A stretch of DNA of 64,000 nucleotides from Micromonospora vinacea (GTDB lineage: Bacteria > Actinomycetota > Actinomycetes > Mycobacteriales > Micromonosporaceae). The notes beneath the pieces were generated by a model. It had not been told where the DNA came from. It saw only the letters and a list, made by a program, of their open reading frames with translations, and ran no database searches. The position numbers and the translations under genes are program-made. The stretch spans positions 2,046,001 to 2,110,000 of the forward strand of contig NZ_JADOTY010000001.1 in assembly GCF_015751785.1 (NCBI RefSeq), in the 5' to 3' direction. This document shows positions 37,217 to 45,383 of this stretch, in pieces (position 1 is the stretch's first letter; every line of letters begins with the position of its first letter).

Positions 37217-37981
37217 GTGGTCGATTCCCAGAGCACGCCGGCCCGCCAGCGGCCATCCATTGTGTCGATTTCCAGTTACCTGCTCTTCCTGTTCCTGGCG
37301 CTCCAGGTGATCAGTCTGATCATCACGCTCAGCACCTTCGGCAAGACGCGGGACGCGCTCCGTGCGGCGTACGAGGGCAGCGCCACCGACGGTGACCAGG
37401 TGGCCGACGTCTTCGCCGTCATCGGCATCGGCGGCAGCATCGTCCTGTTGCTGCTCGCGGTCGTGCTGGGCGTGCTGGCCCTCTTCAACAACCAGGGCCG
37501 CAACGGCGCCCGGATCACCACCTGGATCGTCGGCGGCATCATGGTCTGCTGCGTCGGCGGTGGCCTGCTCAGCAACGCGGCCGGCGGTTTCAACACCGGT
37601 GGCGGGAATACCGCCAACGGGCCGAGCCCCGAGGAGATCCAGCGTCGCCTGGAGGAGGCCCTGCCCTCCTGGGTCACCCCGGTCAGCCTCCTGCTCGGCG
37701 TGCTCAGCCTGATCGCGCTGATCACGGCGCTGGTCCTGCTGGCACTGCCGAAGGCGAACCCGTTCTTCCGCAAGCAGGCCGCGGCCTGGGAGCCGCCGAC
37801 CCCGGGCGCCAGCTACCCGGGTCCGCAGTCGCCCGGTCAGCCGGGCTACCCGCAGGCATCCGGTGAGCCGGGTTATCCGTCGAGTGGGGAGCCGAGCTAC
37901 CCGCCGCCACCGGCCGCGAACCGGCCGGACGACACGCCGCCCACGGACCGGCCCGGATCGACCCCGCCGCCGACCAACTGA
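37217..37981 (+). CDS. Four-helix membrane protein with Pro/Tyr-rich tail (paralogue 2)
   Basis: A 254-residue protein with four helices (YLLFLFLALQVISLIITLST; IGGSIVLLLLAVVLGVLALF; ITTWIVGGIMVCCVGGGLLS; LLLGVLSLIALITALVLLAL). The motif NGARITTWIVGG lies before helix 3 and LPKANPFFRK after helix 4. The tail is rich in PGYP/PSYP repeats, probably cytoplasmic and disordered. The GTG start has AGGGAAGGAG upstream. It shares the NGxRxxTW and ALPxANxxF motifs with the next gene. No known function; the Tyr/Pro tail resembles adaptor regions of cell-envelope regulators. Confidence 0.75.
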   Translation: MVDSQSTPARQRPSIVSISSYLLFLFLALQVISLIITLSTFGKTRDALRAAYEGSATDGDQVADVFAVIGIGGSIVLLLLAVVLGVLALFNNQGRNGARITTWIVGGIMVCCVGGGLLSNAAGGFNTGGGNTANGPSPEEIQRRLEEALPSWVTPVSLLLGVLSLIALITALVLLALPKANPFFRKQAAAWEPPTPGASYPGPQSPGQPGYPQASGEPGYPSSGEPSYPPPPAANRPDDTPPTDRPGSTPPPTN

Positions 37982-38006
37982 CGGCTCGATAAGTACGACG
38001 CCGACG

Positions 38007-38048
38007 ATCCCTCCGAGTAGGTTGCAACCCGACGCCTACCGGAGGGAT
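38007..38048 (+). promoter_or_regulatory. Leader hairpin covering the ribosome site of the next gene
   Basis: Arms 38007-38021 and 38035-38048 pair ATCCCTCCG-(A)-GTAGG with CCTACCGGAGGGAT, leaving one bulged base and a 13-base loop. The 3' arm contains the GGAGGG ribosome site of the gene starting at 38054, so translation would need the helix to open. Confidence 0.7.
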
Positions 38049-38053
38049 TCGTC

Positions 38054-38707
38054 GTGTCGTACCCGGAATCGGCGCCGGCCCGCCGGCCCGCAGCCGTCGT
38101 GTCGGCCGCGACAGTGCTGTTGGTGATGGCGGTCGTCGCGCTCGCGTACGCCGTGGTCGACCTTGTGGTGCTGGGTGGGACGGTCGACGCGTTCCGCTCC
38201 GCCGCCCGCGACACCTCGGCGAGCCCCGAGCAGATCAACGACGTGGTGACCCTGCTCCGCGCGTCCGCCGTGCTGTCGGCGGTGGTGGCGGCGCTCTCCG
38301 CGCCGCTGCTCGCTGGCCTCGCCCTCGGGCTGCTGGCCGGCCGCAACGGCGTCCGGGTGGCGACCTGGGTGGTCAGCGGGCTCGGCCTGTTCGGCGGCTG
38401 TTGCAGCGTGGCGGTGGTCGTCGGAGAACGGGCCGCGCCACTGCAACTGGGCTCCGGCGAGCAGTCCCTCGCCGAGTTGCTGGGCCTGATCGGCGACGCG
38501 TACCCGTCCTGGTGGATCCCGCTCAACGCCGGGCTTTCCGTCGCCCAGGGGCTCGGTTACCTTGTAGTAGCTACGCTGCTGGCGCTGCCGGCGGCGAACA
38601 GCTGGTTCGCCCGTCGCCCCCCGACGCCAACCGCACCGCCCAGCTTCACGCCCGCCCCGCACCAGCCCCTGTCGGCGCCGCCCGCGCCCCCGTACCCGCC
38701 CAGGTGA
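38054..38707 (+). CDS. Four-helix membrane protein (paralogue 3)
   Basis: A 217-residue paralogue of the two preceding membrane proteins. Helices: AATVLLVMAVVALAYAVVDL, VLSAVVAALSAPLLAGLALG, TWVVSGLGLFGGCCSVAVVV and AQGLGYLVVATLLALPAANS. It shares NGVRVATWVVSG and ALPAANSWFARR with them and has a short Pro-rich tail. The GTG start has a GGAGGG site that lies inside a strong hairpin. Gene order suggests local duplication; the role is unknown. Confidence 0.75.
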   Translation: MSYPESAPARRPAAVVSAATVLLVMAVVALAYAVVDLVVLGGTVDAFRSAARDTSASPEQINDVVTLLRASAVLSAVVAALSAPLLAGLALGLLAGRNGVRVATWVVSGLGLFGGCCSVAVVVGERAAPLQLGSGEQSLAELLGLIGDAYPSWWIPLNAGLSVAQGLGYLVVATLLALPAANSWFARRPPTPTAPPSFTPAPHQPLSAPPAPPYPPR

Positions 38708-38717
38708 GGACCGCCCC

Positions 38718-39527
38718 GTGACGCTCGATCCCACGACTGCCGAGCGCCGAGCCCTGATCACCGGGGCCACCGCCGGCATCGGCGCGGCGTTCACCCGGCG
38801 GCTGGCCGCCGACGGCTGGCACCTGGTGCTCGTCGCCCGCGACGCGGCGCGGCTGACCGAGTTGGCCACCGAGCTGGGTTCCGCGCACGGGCGCGAGGTG
38901 GAGACGATTCCGGCGGATCTGTCCACCGACGACGGCTGCGCCACCGTGGAACAGCGGCTCGCCGACGGCAGCCCCGTTCACCTGCTGGTCAACAATGCGG
39001 GGATCAGCCTGAACAAACCGTTCCTGCGCTCCACGGCAGAGGACGAGGCACGACTGTTGCGGCTCAACGTGCACGCGGTCATGCGGTTGACCCTGGCGGC
39101 GCTCCGACCGATGACTGAACGGCGAAATGGGGCAGTGATAAATGTCTCTTCGGTCGCGGGTTTCGGCACGGCGATGCCCGGATCGACGTACTCCGCCAGC
39201 AAGGCGTGGGTCACCAACTTCAGTGAGTCCGTCGGCCAGTCGGCGCGGCCGTTCGGCGTTCGAGTGATGGCCCTCTGCCCCGGCTACACCCGTACCGAAT
39301 TCCACCAGCGAGCCGGCATCAACATGTCCAAGACGCCGGAGTGGCTCTGGCTGCGGGCCGAGGATGTGGTGGACGAAGCCCTGCGTGACCTGCGGAAAGG
39401 CAAGATGGTCAGCATCCCGGCGTGGAAGTACAAGGTGGTCGTCGCCGGCATGCGGCACGCGCCGCGACGGCTGCTCCAGGCGGTAGCGCGGGACACCCGC
39501 GGCCGGATCGGCCGCGACGAGCGCTGA
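38718..39527 (+). CDS. Short-chain dehydrogenase/reductase
   Basis: A 269-residue classical SDR with an NAD(P)-binding Rossmann fold: TGATAGIG cofactor loop near residue 15, NNAG near 93, INVSSVAGFG with the catalytic serine, and the active-site YSASK. The Arg in LVARDAARL after the second strand suggests NADP preference. It ends with a basic, membrane-proximal-looking helix (WKYKVVVAGMRHAPRRLLQA). The substrate is unknown. The GTG start follows GTGAGGA, ten bases after the previous gene, so it may be in the same transcript. Confidence 0.9.
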   Translation: MTLDPTTAERRALITGATAGIGAAFTRRLAADGWHLVLVARDAARLTELATELGSAHGREVETIPADLSTDDGCATVEQRLADGSPVHLLVNNAGISLNKPFLRSTAEDEARLLRLNVHAVMRLTLAALRPMTERRNGAVINVSSVAGFGTAMPGSTYSASKAWVTNFSESVGQSARPFGVRVMALCPGYTRTEFHQRAGINMSKTPEWLWLRAEDVVDEALRDLRKGKMVSIPAWKYKVVVAGMRHAPRRLLQAVARDTRGRIGRDER

Positions 39528-39681
39528 GCTGCCACCAGCCCGTCGACCCGAGCGAGTAGCCGGACGACGTTGGCGCGCCGCTGTCGGGCCAGTCGCTGAG
39601 CGTAGTCGAACATCGCCAGTCATCGGTTCCTCCCGGGGCTGGTCAGGGTGGACCCCACACACGGCGTTCAGAGTTGCGCAG

Positions 39682-39687
39682 TAACCT
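39682..39687 (+). promoter_or_regulatory. Candidate -10 element for leaderless pyrE mRNA
   Basis: TAACCT lies exactly eight bases before the pyrE ATG and no ribosome site is visible, which fits a leaderless transcript. purD shows the same spacing. Confidence 0.4.
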
Positions 39688-39695
39688 CTATCGCC

Positions 39696-40235
39696 ATGGG
39701 GGACCACGACGACCTGCGTAAATTCATTACCGACCTGGCTGTGGTCCACGGACGGGTAGTGCTCTCGTCGGGGCGCGAGGCAGACTGGTACGTGGATCTG
39801 CGCCGCGTCACGCTCCATCACCAGGCCGCTCCTCTGGTCGGCCGGGTGATGCTCGACCTCACCGCGGACTGGGAGTTCGACGCCGTCGGGGGCCTCACCC
39901 TGGGAGCGGATCCCGTCGCGCTCTCGATGCTGCACGCCGCCGCTCCGACCGGCCGGTCCCTGGACGCCTTTGTGGTGCGCAAGGCGGGCAAGGCCCACGG
40001 TCTTCAGCGGCGGATCGAGGGACCGGAGGTGGCCGGCCGCCGAGTGTTGGCGGTGGAGGACACCTCCACGACGGGCGGAAGTGTTTTGACTGCTGTCGAG
40101 GCGCTTCGCGAGGCCGGGGCGGAAGTCGTGGGCGTGGTGGTTATTGTTGATCGAGGCGCCGGCGACGCGGTGCGAGCCGCCGGATTGCCGTACCGGGCGG
40201 CCTATACGTTGGCTGACCTCGGCCTTGTGGCGTAA
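39696..40235 (+). CDS. pyrE: Orotate phosphoribosyltransferase
   Basis: A 179-residue enzyme converting orotate and PRPP to orotidine 5'-phosphate in pyrimidine synthesis. The PRPP loop is VLAVEDTSTTGGSVL (residues about 116-130); GGLTLGADPVALSML and VRKAGKAHGLQRRIEGP are the other typical segments. The ATG of MGDHDDLRKFITDL fits the family start, with a -10-like element eight bases upstream instead of a ribosome site. It is not linked to other pyr genes here; the neighbours are an SDR and an ArsR regulator. Confidence 0.95.
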   Translation: MGDHDDLRKFITDLAVVHGRVVLSSGREADWYVDLRRVTLHHQAAPLVGRVMLDLTADWEFDAVGGLTLGADPVALSMLHAAAPTGRSLDAFVVRKAGKAHGLQRRIEGPEVAGRRVLAVEDTSTTGGSVLTAVEALREAGAEVVGVVVIVDRGAGDAVRAAGLPYRAAYTLADLGLVA

Positions 40236-40292
40236 AAGTCTGCCGATTCGGATCTGCTGATATGCAGGCGGATCGATGCTGCTGGTGGAAGG

Positions 40293-40670
40293 ATGGAATA
40301 CGTGGGAACTGCGTTGGCCGAAATGACTATGCCTCAGATCTCGCCGCTAAACGGCGAGCCGATCGAACGTGCCGATGCCGAGCGTCTTGCCGGGGTCCTC
40401 AAGGCCCTTGCTGATCCTGCTCGGTTGCGGCTGCTCAGCCTGATCCAGTCGGCCCCCGAGGGCGAGGCGTGCGTCTGTGACCTGACGGCGCCGCTCGGCC
40501 TCTCTCAGCCGACGGTCAGTCATCACCTGCGTATCCTCACCGAGGCTGGCTTGTTGCAGCGGGAGAAGCGCGGTGTCTGGGCGTACTACAGCCTGGTCCC
40601 GAGTGCGATCGCGACGATCGCCGACCTGCTGACCCCGCCGCGTAAGCGAGCCACCAAGAAGGCCCGCTGA
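40293..40670 (+). CDS. ArsR/SmtB-family metalloregulator
   Basis: A 125-residue winged-helix repressor. The recognition region is APLGLSQPTVSHHLRILTEA, and the wing follows with REKRGVWAYYSLV. The alpha-3 metal motif appears as EACVCDL (Cys60 and Cys62), the arrangement used by ArsR-type arsenite or similar thiophilic-metal sensors. No arsenic-resistance or efflux gene is adjacent, so the target is unknown. Ribosome site GGAAGG precedes the ATG; an ATG 11 codons downstream is a possible alternative. A perfect terminator follows. Confidence 0.9.
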   Translation: MEYVGTALAEMTMPQISPLNGEPIERADAERLAGVLKALADPARLRLLSLIQSAPEGEACVCDLTAPLGLSQPTVSHHLRILTEAGLLQREKRGVWAYYSLVPSAIATIADLLTPPRKRATKKAR

Positions 40671-40683
40671 CGTAAGGCACTAC

Positions 40684-40708
40684 ACGCCGTCCCGAGCCGG
40701 GACGGCGT
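40684..40708 (+). terminator. Terminator of the arsR-type gene
   Basis: Perfect 11-bp stem ACGCCGTCCCG / CGGGACGGCGT (40684-40694, 40698-40708) with a three-base loop, 13 bases after the stop. Confidence 0.8.
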
Positions 40709-40793
40709 CCGGTGGCGAGCCAGGGGTGGCGCCACCGGTGGTTGACACCTGCTCGTCCCCGGTCGCACCACCGGAGGCCGGGTTCGACATGCC

Positions 40794-40827
40794 GACGGCC
40801 GACCCCCTCGCCAGGGGGCCGGCCGTC
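40794..40827 (-). terminator. Terminator of the DedA gene
   Basis: A 15-bp stem with one mismatch (40794-40808 and 40813-40827) and a four-base loop, eight bases past the minus-strand stop at 40836. Confidence 0.75.
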
Positions 40828-40835
40828 GCCGTACC

Positions 40836-41657
40836 TCAACGGTCCTGACCGTGCTCCGGGCGCTGGTGGCCGTGCTGGTGCCGGTCGTGGTCGAACGCCT
40901 CGCGGGCCGCCTCCACCGCGCCGGCGGCACTGGCCGCCGCGACCACCGCGACCGCCTCGCCGCGCTTACGAGCCCGCCGGTCGCGCAGGAACTCGAAGAA
41001 GATCGGCAGTACCGAGATCAGGATGATCAGGGCCACCACCGGCAGGATGTAGTGGTCGATCTTGTCGCCGATGGCCTGGTAGATCTGCTCGGCCAGCAGG
41101 TAACCGATCAGCAGGATGCCGTCCACCCAGAGCACCGCGCCGACGATGTTCCAGAGCAGGAACTTCCTGGCCGGCATGCCGAGCGCGCCCGCGACCGGGT
41201 TGAGGAACGTCCGGACGATCGGAATGAATCGCGCCAACACGACGGCCTTCGCCGGGCCGAATTTCTGGAAGTAGTACTCGGCCTTCTCCACGTACTCCTT
41301 CTTGAAGAGCCGGGAGTTCGGCCGCTCGAACATCGGCCGGCCGTACCGCGCGCCGAGCCAGTGCCCCAGCTGGGCGCCGACGATCGCGCAGATCGGCCCA
41401 CCGATCAGCAGGCCGGCGAGGGAGAGGCGGGTGCCGTCGCCGAAGATCGCGTCCGCGACCGGTGACGAGGCGACCCCGGCGAGGAACAGCAGCGAGTCAC
41501 CGGGGAAGAAGAACCCCACCAGCAGGCCGGTCTCGGCGAAGAGGATCACCCACACGCCGATCAGCCCGAAGGTCTGCAACAGATCCTTGGGATCGAGCGG
41601 GTTCAGGGCGACGCTCTCCACGAGAGCGCGGGTCTTCTCAGCTGTGTCCACGGCCAC
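40836..41657 (-). CDS. DedA-family membrane protein
   Basis: A protein of about 273 residues with a DedA (SNARE-associated) domain. It begins with amphipathic and membrane segments (LLQTFGLIGVWVILFAETGL) and the conserved FFPGDSLLFLAG. The central GAQLGHWLGARYGRPMFERP and FARFIPIVRTFLNPVAGALGM-type segment (here LARFIPIVRTFLNPVAG) are diagnostic. Four to five helices follow and then a His-rich cytoplasmic tail (DHDRHQHGHQRPEHG). DedA proteins act as lipid flippases or transporters needed for envelope homeostasis. The start is uncertain: GTG at 41657 or 41651; neither has a clear ribosome site. The His-rich tail is unusual and might bind metal. Confidence 0.9.
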   Translation of the reverse strand: MAVDTAEKTRALVESVALNPLDPKDLLQTFGLIGVWVILFAETGLLVGFFFPGDSLLFLAGVASSPVADAIFGDGTRLSLAGLLIGGPICAIVGAQLGHWLGARYGRPMFERPNSRLFKKEYVEKAEYYFQKFGPAKAVVLARFIPIVRTFLNPVAGALGMPARKFLLWNIVGAVLWVDGILLIGYLLAEQIYQAIGDKIDHYILPVVALIILISVLPIFFEFLRDRRARKRGEAVAVVAAASAAGAVEAAREAFDHDRHQHGHQRPEHGQDR

Positions 41658-41756
41658 AAAGGGTACCGAAGCCCAGGGACCCGGCCGCGCCGGACCGGCC
41701 CGCACCACCCGCCCGCGCCGTGGGTCCAACGACGGCGCCCCGGCGTCGTGGGGTCA

Positions 41757-41947
41757 AACGACGGTGCCCCGCCGACCGTGTGGTCGACGGGGCACCGGTG
41801 GTGCGGGGTGGGTCAGGCGACGAAGCGGGTCCGGCGGCGCTTGGCCACCAGGTAGCCGCCGACGCCCGCGGCGAGCAGCAGCGCGCCGAGGCCGGCGATC
41901 AGGCCGGTGGACTGACCGGTGATCGGCAGCGAACCGCCGTCACCGTC
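41757..41947. repeat. Duplicated 3' end, copy in surface protein A
   Basis: About 190 bp covering the terminator, stop, membrane anchor and LPITG codons of surface gene A. Nearly identical to 43579-43770 in gene B, with one base change (GAA/GAG) and one inserted base in the terminator loop. Confidence 0.9.
41763..41796 (-). terminator. Terminator of surface protein A
   Basis: A 15-bp stem with one G-T mismatch (41763-41777, 41782-41796) and loop GTGT, 17 bases beyond the stop. Part of the duplicated 3' segment. Confidence 0.8.
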
Positions 41948-43384
41948 GCCACCGCCGCTGCCGCCGGTCGCGTTCACCAGGATCTTGGCGACGTCGTTGG
42001 CCGGCTTCAGGTCGTCGGTGAAGCCCTCGCACTCGCACTTGGCGTTGATGGTGACGGTGCCCGCCGCGTTGGCGATCACCTTGTCGATCCGGAGGTCGAT
42101 GTCGACCGTCTGCTTCTCACCGACACCGATGAAGACGTCCGGGTAGCAGCGGTAGAGCTTCGCGCCCGGCTTGCCGGCGTTCTCCCAGTCCTGCTGGTCG
42201 CCCTCGAGCGGTGCGCAGACCTCGGGGACCTTGACCGCGGTGGTGCCCTGCGGAACGGCAATGTCGATCTTCGTGACCGGCGAGCCACCCCGACTGAAGT
42301 CCAGCGCGGCCGGGCCGTCGTTGCGGACTCCGAGGGCGGCCTTGACCACGTCGCCGGCATCGCCGGTGAGCTGGGCGCCGAGCGCCACCAGATCAGCGCC
42401 GTTCTTGCCGTTGACCTTGATGGTCATGCTGGACCAGTTGTTCATCGGGTCGGTGTCAGCCTGGAAGCCGCGCGCCGCCACCTTGGACGGAGCCTCCGGA
42501 AGGCTCAGGACCGGACCGTCGCCGGGCTTCCCGACCGAATAGCCCCCGGCCTGGAGGTACGCGTTGAAGTCCTCGAACTCGGCGACGGTCAACCAGTTGT
42601 AGCCGCCGTACTCATTGCCCGGCGCGTAGGTGTCCTTGCCGAGCGTGTAGGACAGCGATGCCGACCGGGCCTTTCCGGCGGCGGTCACCTCCGAGAAGGC
42701 GCAGGTCCGCAGGCGACCATCGTCGTAGGTGCAGTTGCTGAACTGCTTGTCGGGGCGGATCGAGTGGTCCAGGTCGAAGACCGCGACCGCTCCCTTGGCG
42801 TCGGTCTTGCCGGCGTTGCTGAGCGTCAGCGGTGCGCTGAACGTGCCGCCAGGAGCGGACGAGATGTTGGTCTCCTCGCCCGGGGCGGCCAGGTCGACGC
42901 CCTCACCGACCCGCACCTTCGCGGTGTGGCTGGCCGGAGCCAGACCCTCGGCGCTGACCGTGACCTTGAGGTTGCCGGTGGCACCGTCGGCCGCCTTCGC
43001 GGTCGGCGTCATCACCACGCTGAAGAGGCCGCCGGAGGCCCACTCGTAGAGGTCGATCTCGAAGGGGTCGGTGCAGGCCAGAACGCCGGCCTCCGGCGTC
43101 TCGCAGCCCCAGGTCGACGAGTCGGGCGTGATGTCGACGACCCCGTCGAGGTTCCGGTAGTCGTACGTGACGGTGAGGCCTTGGACGACCACCGGCTCCG
43201 AGGCGAACAGGAGGGGTGAGTCGATCTTGCCCTCGGACCCTGCGGCGAGGGTGGTGTCGTTGAAGTAGGCGCCCAGTTCGATGGGCGCTTCCTCGGCGGC
43301 GACGGCCGGGCTGGCGGAGGCGGCGACGAACGCGCCTGCTACGCCCAGTCCGGCGAGCCAACGCCGGGTGGAGTGGGTGAGCAT
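41813..43384 (-). CDS. LPxTG-anchored surface protein A
   Basis: A 523-residue exported protein. Signal peptide residues 1-29 (ending SPAVAA), then about 450 extracellular residues of beta-sandwich type with paired cysteines (FSNCTYDDGRLRTCAF; a CEC pair near NAKCECEG), then the sorting signal LPITG at 486-490, a membrane helix and a basic tail (KRRRTRFVA). A sortase would attach it to the cell wall, but no sortase is in this window. It lies in tandem with protein B: their first 25 and last 40 residues are almost identical while the centres diverge. Ribosome site GGAGGAA precedes the ATG. It is likely a structural or adhesive coat protein (inference). Confidence 0.85.
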   Translation of the reverse strand: MLTHSTRRWLAGLGVAGAFVAASASPAVAAEEAPIELGAYFNDTTLAAGSEGKIDSPLLFASEPVVVQGLTVTYDYRNLDGVVDITPDSSTWGCETPEAGVLACTDPFEIDLYEWASGGLFSVVMTPTAKAADGATGNLKVTVSAEGLAPASHTAKVRVGEGVDLAAPGEETNISSAPGGTFSAPLTLSNAGKTDAKGAVAVFDLDHSIRPDKQFSNCTYDDGRLRTCAFSEVTAAGKARSASLSYTLGKDTYAPGNEYGGYNWLTVAEFEDFNAYLQAGGYSVGKPGDGPVLSLPEAPSKVAARGFQADTDPMNNWSSMTIKVNGKNGADLVALGAQLTGDAGDVVKAALGVRNDGPAALDFSRGGSPVTKIDIAVPQGTTAVKVPEVCAPLEGDQQDWENAGKPGAKLYRCYPDVFIGVGEKQTVDIDLRIDKVIANAAGTVTINAKCECEGFTDDLKPANDVAKILVNATGGSGGGDGDGGSLPITGQSTGLIAGLGALLLAAGVGGYLVAKRRRTRFVA

Positions 43385-43449
43385 GAGGGGGGTTCCTCCA
43401 GTTGGGGGATCAGGTGGAGCCTGCGGATCTTAAGGAATCACTAAGGCTG
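43303..43449. repeat. Duplicated 5' end, copy in surface protein A
   Basis: About 147 bp covering the leader, ribosome site, start and signal-peptide codons of gene A. Nearly identical to 45122-45267 in gene B, with one base change seen. The leader holds CTTAGTGATTCCTTAAGATC on the minus strand, a probable promoter region. Confidence 0.9.
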
Positions 43450-43578
43450 GCTGTGGCCCCGAGACTCCCCCGACGAGCAAGACGAACCGAAAGGGTGATC
43501 AAGCACCACCGCAACGTCCGGCCCGCCCGCTCCCGCCCCTCACCACCTGCTGAGCGCACGGCCTGCTGTGGAACTCCG

Positions 43579-43770
43579 AACGACGGTGCCCCGCCGACCG
43601 TGGTGGTCGACGGGGCACCGGTGGTGCGGGGTGGGTCAGGCGACGAAGCGGGTCCGGCGGCGCTTGGCCACCAGGTAGCCGCCGACGCCCGCGGCGAGCA
43701 GCAGCGCGCCGAGGCCGGCGATCAGGCCGGTGGACTGACCGGTGATCGGCAGCGAGCCGCCGTCACCGTC
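43579..43770. repeat. Duplicated 3' end, copy in surface protein B
   Basis: Counterpart of 41757-41947; includes the terminator, stop and LPITG-anchor codons of gene B. Confidence 0.9.
43585..43619 (-). terminator. Terminator of surface protein B
   Basis: Same stem as at 41763 (arms 43585-43599 and 43605-43619) with a five-base loop, one base longer than in copy A. Confidence 0.8.
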
Positions 43771-45201
43771 GTCGTCGCCACCGCCGCCGCCGCCGTTACC
43801 GCCATCCGTGGAGGTCGGGTTGATGACGATCTTCGCGGTGTCGTTGCTCTTGTTCGGGTCGCCGGTCAGCGCGGTGGTGAAGACACCAGTGGCGTCCGGG
43901 ACGACCTTGTCGATCCGGAGCCCGAACTCGTACAGGGACTCGAAGTCCTTGTCACTCGGGGTCTCGAGGACCTGGCAGGCGTACTCCCTGGCACCCGGCT
44001 CACCCCAGCCCGCGTTCCACGGGTCCCACTCCTTCTCCGGGGTGAACGGCACGCAGTCGAAGGGGGCCTCGACCACAGTCGTGTCGGCCGGGATGGACAC
44101 CCGGACCGGCAGGTCCTCGAGCTGGATGCCCGGCGTGCCCTGGCCCAGGTACTCGAGCACAGCCGGCCCCAGGTTGCTGAAGCCCGGCGCGACGGTGACC
44201 ACGTCGCCCTTCTTGCCACTCGCGGTGACGGCCTTGGTGGCCAGGTCGGCGTGGTTGTCACCGGTAACCCGGACGGTCCCGATGGTGAAGTTGTTCATCT
44301 GGTCCAGGTCGGTCTGCGGCACCCGGGCCGCAGAGGTGGCCTCGACCAGCCGCAGCTTCTCGCCCTTGCCGGGCTTGACGTCGTCCAGGAACCAGTCCTT
44401 GAACGCCAGGTCCCAGTCGTCAGTGGTCCACCAGTCGAGCGCGACCGGGAGTTCGGCGCCGGTGCGTGCCTCGGAGGTCACCTTGATCGGCAGATTCTCG
44501 GAGAGCTTGTACGACTTGCCCGGCTCGATCTTCGTGTCGAACGCGCAGAAGGCGACCGAACCCCACTCGTCCGACTTGCAGTTGGAGAAGTCTCCGCCGT
44601 AGGGGGCCAGGTACTGGGCCTGGACGACGAGGACGGCGCCCTCGACGGGGGTCTCACCGGCGTTGCGCACCACGCCCGGCAGAAGCGCGTTGCCACCCGG
44701 AGCGCCACTGGCCTCGACGGTCGGGTCGCTCACCAGGTCGACGCCCTCGGCGACGGTGATGTTCGCCGTCGCCTTGGCCGTCTTGCCGCCGGAGGTCATG
44801 CTGATCGCGAGAGCGCCCTTCTGCCCCGGCTTCGCGTCCTCCTTGCCGTAGACCTGGTAATCGAAGCCGGGCGAGTCGCCGTCCTCGATGTCAGCTTCGC
44901 AGTGCAGCTTGGTCGGCGCCGTGTCGCACGTCCAGCCCCACGCCGGCTCTACGGTGGCGAACCCCGCGACCGCCGACAGGTCGATGTCGACAGAGGTACG
45001 GCCGAACTTCGGCTCGGACTCCGTGTCGTTGGGCTGGGCGTAGAACCAGCCGTAGTCCATGTGACCGGGTGCGACAAGCAGATCGTGCGTGGCGATTTCG
45101 AATGGAGCATCGGCGGCTACGGCCGGGCTGGCGGAGGCGGCGACGAACGCGCCTGCTACGCCCAGACCGGCGAGCCAACGCCGGGTGGAGTGGGTGAGCA
45201 T
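43636..45201 (-). CDS. LPxTG-anchored surface protein B
   Basis: A 521-residue paralogue of protein A. It has the same signal peptide (MLTHSTRRWLAGLGVAGAFV), sorting motif LPITG at 484-488, membrane helix and tail. The centre aligns only loosely: EGVDL, APGG, FSNC and LRIDKV blocks are kept, but the CEC pair of A and C is absent and the acidic spacer before LPITG is longer (Gly/Asp-rich). The promoter-leader and terminator are also duplicated, so A and B have independent but nearly identical control. It diverges from the sigma-factor gene at 45384. Confidence 0.85.
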   Translation of the reverse strand: MLTHSTRRWLAGLGVAGAFVAASASPAVAADAPFEIATHDLLVAPGHMDYGWFYAQPNDTESEPKFGRTSVDIDLSAVAGFATVEPAWGWTCDTAPTKLHCEADIEDGDSPGFDYQVYGKEDAKPGQKGALAISMTSGGKTAKATANITVAEGVDLVSDPTVEASGAPGGNALLPGVVRNAGETPVEGAVLVVQAQYLAPYGGDFSNCKSDEWGSVAFCAFDTKIEPGKSYKLSENLPIKVTSEARTGAELPVALDWWTTDDWDLAFKDWFLDDVKPGKGEKLRLVEATSAARVPQTDLDQMNNFTIGTVRVTGDNHADLATKAVTASGKKGDVVTVAPGFSNLGPAVLEYLGQGTPGIQLEDLPVRVSIPADTTVVEAPFDCVPFTPEKEWDPWNAGWGEPGAREYACQVLETPSDKDFESLYEFGLRIDKVVPDATGVFTTALTGDPNKSNDTAKIVINPTSTDGGNGGGGGGDDDGDGGSLPITGQSTGLIAGLGALLLAAGVGGYLVAKRRRTRFVA

Positions 45202-45267
45202 GAGGGGGGTTCCTCCAGTTGGGGGATCAGGTGGAGCCTGCGGATCTTAAGGAATCACTAAGGCTGG
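45122..45267. repeat. Duplicated 5' end, copy in surface protein B
   Basis: Counterpart of 43303-43449: leader, start and signal-peptide codons of gene B. Confidence 0.9.
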
Positions 45268-45383
45268 CCGCCGCCCATGCTGCCGCTCATCGATCAAGAC
45301 CAGCCGAAAGGTTGATCGGGCTCGCCGCAATGTTCCGTCCGTCCACTCCCGTCATCTGAGGCAGGAGCCCCCCGGGAGGTGCA

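Noticed and set aside
39284..39613. Possible minus-strand gene beginning MFDYAQRLARQRRANVVRLL between the SDR and pyrE genes
   Set aside because: The first 35 codons look coding-like, but the frame then runs antisense into the SDR gene, has no ribosome site and loses all structure.
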